From Amycolatopsis pittospori (GTDB lineage Bacteria > Actinomycetota > Actinomycetes > Mycobacteriales > Pseudonocardiaceae): 64,000 nucleotides of DNA. The notes under the pieces are model-generated. The model had not been told where the DNA came from, did no database searches, and saw only the letters and a list, made by a program, of their open reading frames with translations. The stretch spans positions 41,095 to 105,094 of the forward strand of contig NZ_JACBXD010000023.1 of assembly GCF_013870525.1 (NCBI RefSeq), in the 5' to 3' direction. This document shows positions 62,246 through 64,000 of the stretch, one piece after another; the stretch's first letter is position 1; every line of letters starts with the position of its first letter. A program made the translations under genes and the position numbers.

Positions 62246-62827
62246 ATGCGACTTCAGCGAGCGGACGGGGTGGCGACCCTGCTGTGCGAGCACGTGTCGG
62301 TCAGCGAAGGCTGCCTGCTGTGCGACTATCCCGCGAAGGGTGGGATCCAGCGGAAGGTCCGGTTGCGCGACGACGCCCTCGTGAAGCTGATCCGGTCGCT
62401 CAGACGGGCCCGGGGCGGCGAGGTGCGTCTGCTCGCCTACCGCGACGGCCGCGAGTGGTGGGAAGTGCGGGCCGACGACATCAACGAACGGCTCAAGGAA
62501 CTGGCGGGCGAGGATTTCACCGCGAAGGATCTGCGCACCTGGAACGCCACCGTGCTGGCGGCTTCCGCCTTCGCCGACACGGAAAGACCTTCGAGTGAGC
62601 GGGGTATGAAGCGGGCCGAGAAGGCCGTGATGACCGAGGTCGCGGAAGGTCTCGGCAACACTCCCACCGTCGCACGACAGTCCTATGTGGACCCTCGGGT
62701 GATCGAGGCGTACCGCCGCGGCCGGACGATCGAACGCGCGATGCGGCGGGCGGGGAAGAACGGCGACCCCGACGAGGCACGGAAGATCGTCGAACGGGCG
62801 GTGGTGCGGCTACTGGGCGGGTCGTGA
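62246..62827 (+). pseudogene. 5'-truncated DNA topoisomerase IB
   Basis: This is a 193-residue remnant matching only the C-terminal part of bacterial topoisomerase IB (about 330-370 residues when complete). It keeps GVATLLCEHV, the lysine loop DYPAKGG (K31), FTAKDLRTWNATVLAA (R97) and LGNTPTVARQSYVDPRV (N138 and the strand-cleaving Y147). The N-terminal DNA-clamp domain and the first catalytic arginine are missing: in-frame upstream codons reach a TGA at 62222-62224 without any similarity. The frame is otherwise intact, so it could still be translated. It overlaps the convergent SpoIIE gene by 18 bases. Confidence 0.75.
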
Positions 62828-64000
62828 GTGCCCTGGAGCGGCCTCGATGGCGAGGACGGCGATGTCGTCGTGCGTGCCGCTGCCGAGCCAGTCCCGCACC
62901 GCCGCGCGGACGCGGCCGACGATCTCGCGGCCGGACAGCCCCCGGCAGCCGGTCAGCAGTTCGCGCAGCCGCTCGTCGCCGAACAGGTCCGACGAACGCT
63001 CGTGATGGCGCGCCTCGGTGATCCCGTCGGTGTAGAGCAGGCAGACGTCGCCTTCGGCCAGCCGGATCGTCGTCTCGGCGAACCGGGCCTGCGGCGAGAT
63101 CCCGACGAGGGTGCCGGGCAGGGTGATCTCCTCGACCCCACGACGACGCACCACCAGCGGTGCGGGATGCCCGCCCGAAGCCAGCGTGACGCCGAGCCCG
63201 TCGGCCTCGTCCAGCACGGAACCGAGCACCAGCGTCGCGAACCGGCCGCTGCCGCCGCTGATCAGCAGCGAGTTGAGCAGGCTCAGCAGTGTCGTGCCGT
63301 CCCGTTCCACGAGGTTGAGCGCGGCGAGGGTCTGCCGGACCCGGCCGGTCAGCGCGGCCGCCTCGGCACCCTTGCCGCAGACGTCGCCGAGGACGAACAG
63401 CGCGCTGCCGTCGTCACGCGGCAGGACGTCGTAGAAGTCGCCGCCGACGTCGAGCAGCCCGCTCGAAGGCTCGTACCAGACGTCGAACTTGACGCCGGAG
63501 ACCTGCGGTGGCGGCGTCGGGCGCAGCGTCGTCTCCAGGCCGCGCGTGGCCTCTTCCTGGCGGGCGTAGCGCTGCGCGTTCGCCAAGGCCGTGCCGGCCG
63601 CGCGGGCGAACTCGGTGATCGCGCGCGAGTGGTCGTCGCCGAACGAGGGCGCGCCGCGCCTGCCCAGCATGACCGCGCCGGTGACGCCGGAACCGCCGTC
63701 GAGCCCGAGCGACACCACGGTGACCGACGAATGACCGGCGAGCCTGTCGGCGACCACCGCGGGCAGCGTCGTGATCTCCTCCTCCGGGACGGCCTTGGCC
63801 TCGGGGTCCTCGGTGGAGACGAAGGTCTCGGCGAGTACGGGCGCCAGCTGGGCCGGGACGCGGCGGATGCGGCCGTGCCCGTGGTTCGTGCGGTGGTCGC
63901 AGCTCCACCACTCCCACCGGCCGCGGGTGGTGGGCAGCAGGACGAACACGCAGTCGGCGAGTTCGGCGGCGGCGACCTCGGCGATCACCTTCGCCGTCCC
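62810..64000 (-). CDS. SpoIIE/RsbU-type PP2C phosphatase (5' end beyond window)
   Basis: This is at least 396 residues, and the frame is open to the window edge, so the N-terminus is missing. The visible part has a GAF-like segment (about the first 150 residues, VTVVSLGLDGGSGVTGAVMLGRRG) and a SpoIIE PP2C domain (GGDFYDVLP, FVLGDVCGKGAEAA, LASGGHPAPLVV, LLYTDGITEAR, GTHDDIAVLAIE). Such enzymes dephosphorylate anti-anti-sigma factors in partner-switching, and the MEDS/HATPase protein at 33355-34275 is a possible member of the same network. Confidence 0.92.
   Translation of the reverse strand, partial: GTAKVIAEVAAAELADCVFVLLPTTRGRWEWWSCDHRTNHGHGRIRRVPAQLAPVLAETFVSTEDPEAKAVPEEEITTLPAVVADRLAGHSSVTVVSLGLDGGSGVTGAVMLGRRGAPSFGDDHSRAITEFARAAGTALANAQRYARQEEATRGLETTLRPTPPPQVSGVKFDVWYEPSSGLLDVGGDFYDVLPRDDGSALFVLGDVCGKGAEAAALTGRVRQTLAALNLVERDGTTLLSLLNSLLISGGSGRFATLVLGSVLDEADGLGVTLASGGHPAPLVVRRRGVEEITLPGTLVGISPQARFAETTIRLAEGDVCLLYTDGITEARHHERSSDLFGDERLRELLTGCRGLSGREIVGRVRAAVRDWLGSGTHDDIAVLAIEAAPGHSRPAQ

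Overview
The window is a high-GC actinobacterial chromosome segment. The gene set and order (tig-clpP1-clpP2-clpX, then valS-folC-DUF4233-ndk, all on the minus strand), the frequent GTG/TTG starts and the many secreted enzymes suggest a Pseudonocardiaceae-type genome, most likely Amycolatopsis or a close relative. The genus is inferred from style and synteny, not from a database search. About 50 protein genes are supported. No tRNA, rRNA, transposase, integrase or CRISPR array was seen.

Layout. 1-6.4 kb: a two-gene ABC-2 exporter, a secreted M14 carboxypeptidase and a 1124-residue secreted phosphodiester glycosidase/metallophosphoesterase. 6.4-20 kb: the conserved valS-folC-DUF4233-ndk backbone, opened by inserted genes (an HxlR regulator with a divergent imine-reductase-like enzyme, PhoD, penicillin-acylase family enzyme, a methyltransferase, an SGNH hydrolase). 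20-30 kb: a molybdenum-enzyme theme (FdhF/YdeP oxidoreductase, an OFA-type oxalate/formate antiporter with a 42-residue partner protein, FdhD), with a secreted propeller protein, an SMI1/KNR4 protein, an LCP cell-wall ligase and an SDR between them. 30-34.8 kb: a carotenoid oxygenase with a divergent TetR regulator and twin operators, a Tat-exported alpha/beta hydrolase, and a MEDS/HATPase signalling protein. 34.8-39.3 kb: clpX, clpP2, clpP1 and tig. 39.6-41.8 kb: a fatty-acid desaturase fused to a ferredoxin reductase and ferredoxin. 42-49 kb: an orphan histidine kinase followed by two GT39-like glycosyltransferases flanking a GT2-GtrA fusion. 49-64 kb: accessory genes (PP2C phosphatase, DUF2127 protein, amidohydrolase, MarR with divergent MFS pump and aldo/keto reductase, M48 protease, PF04672 methyltransferase, Asp-box propeller, Ser/Thr kinase, DJ-1/PfpI protein, a truncated topoisomerase IB, and a SpoIIE phosphatase that runs off the end).

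The most unusual structure is between genes. Many gene ends carry very long, often perfect inverted repeats (13-25 bp arms). Two of them, 14 kb apart, are near-copies. Two convergent gaps hold arrays of about 21-bp units that reverse orientation in the middle. At two sites the stem is built from the last codons of the genes themselves. These look like dispersed, lineage-specific 3'-end elements rather than ordinary terminators.

Starts were chosen from family alignment, Shine-Dalgarno spacing and stop/start overlaps. Functions are by family recognition from motifs and were not tested by search.
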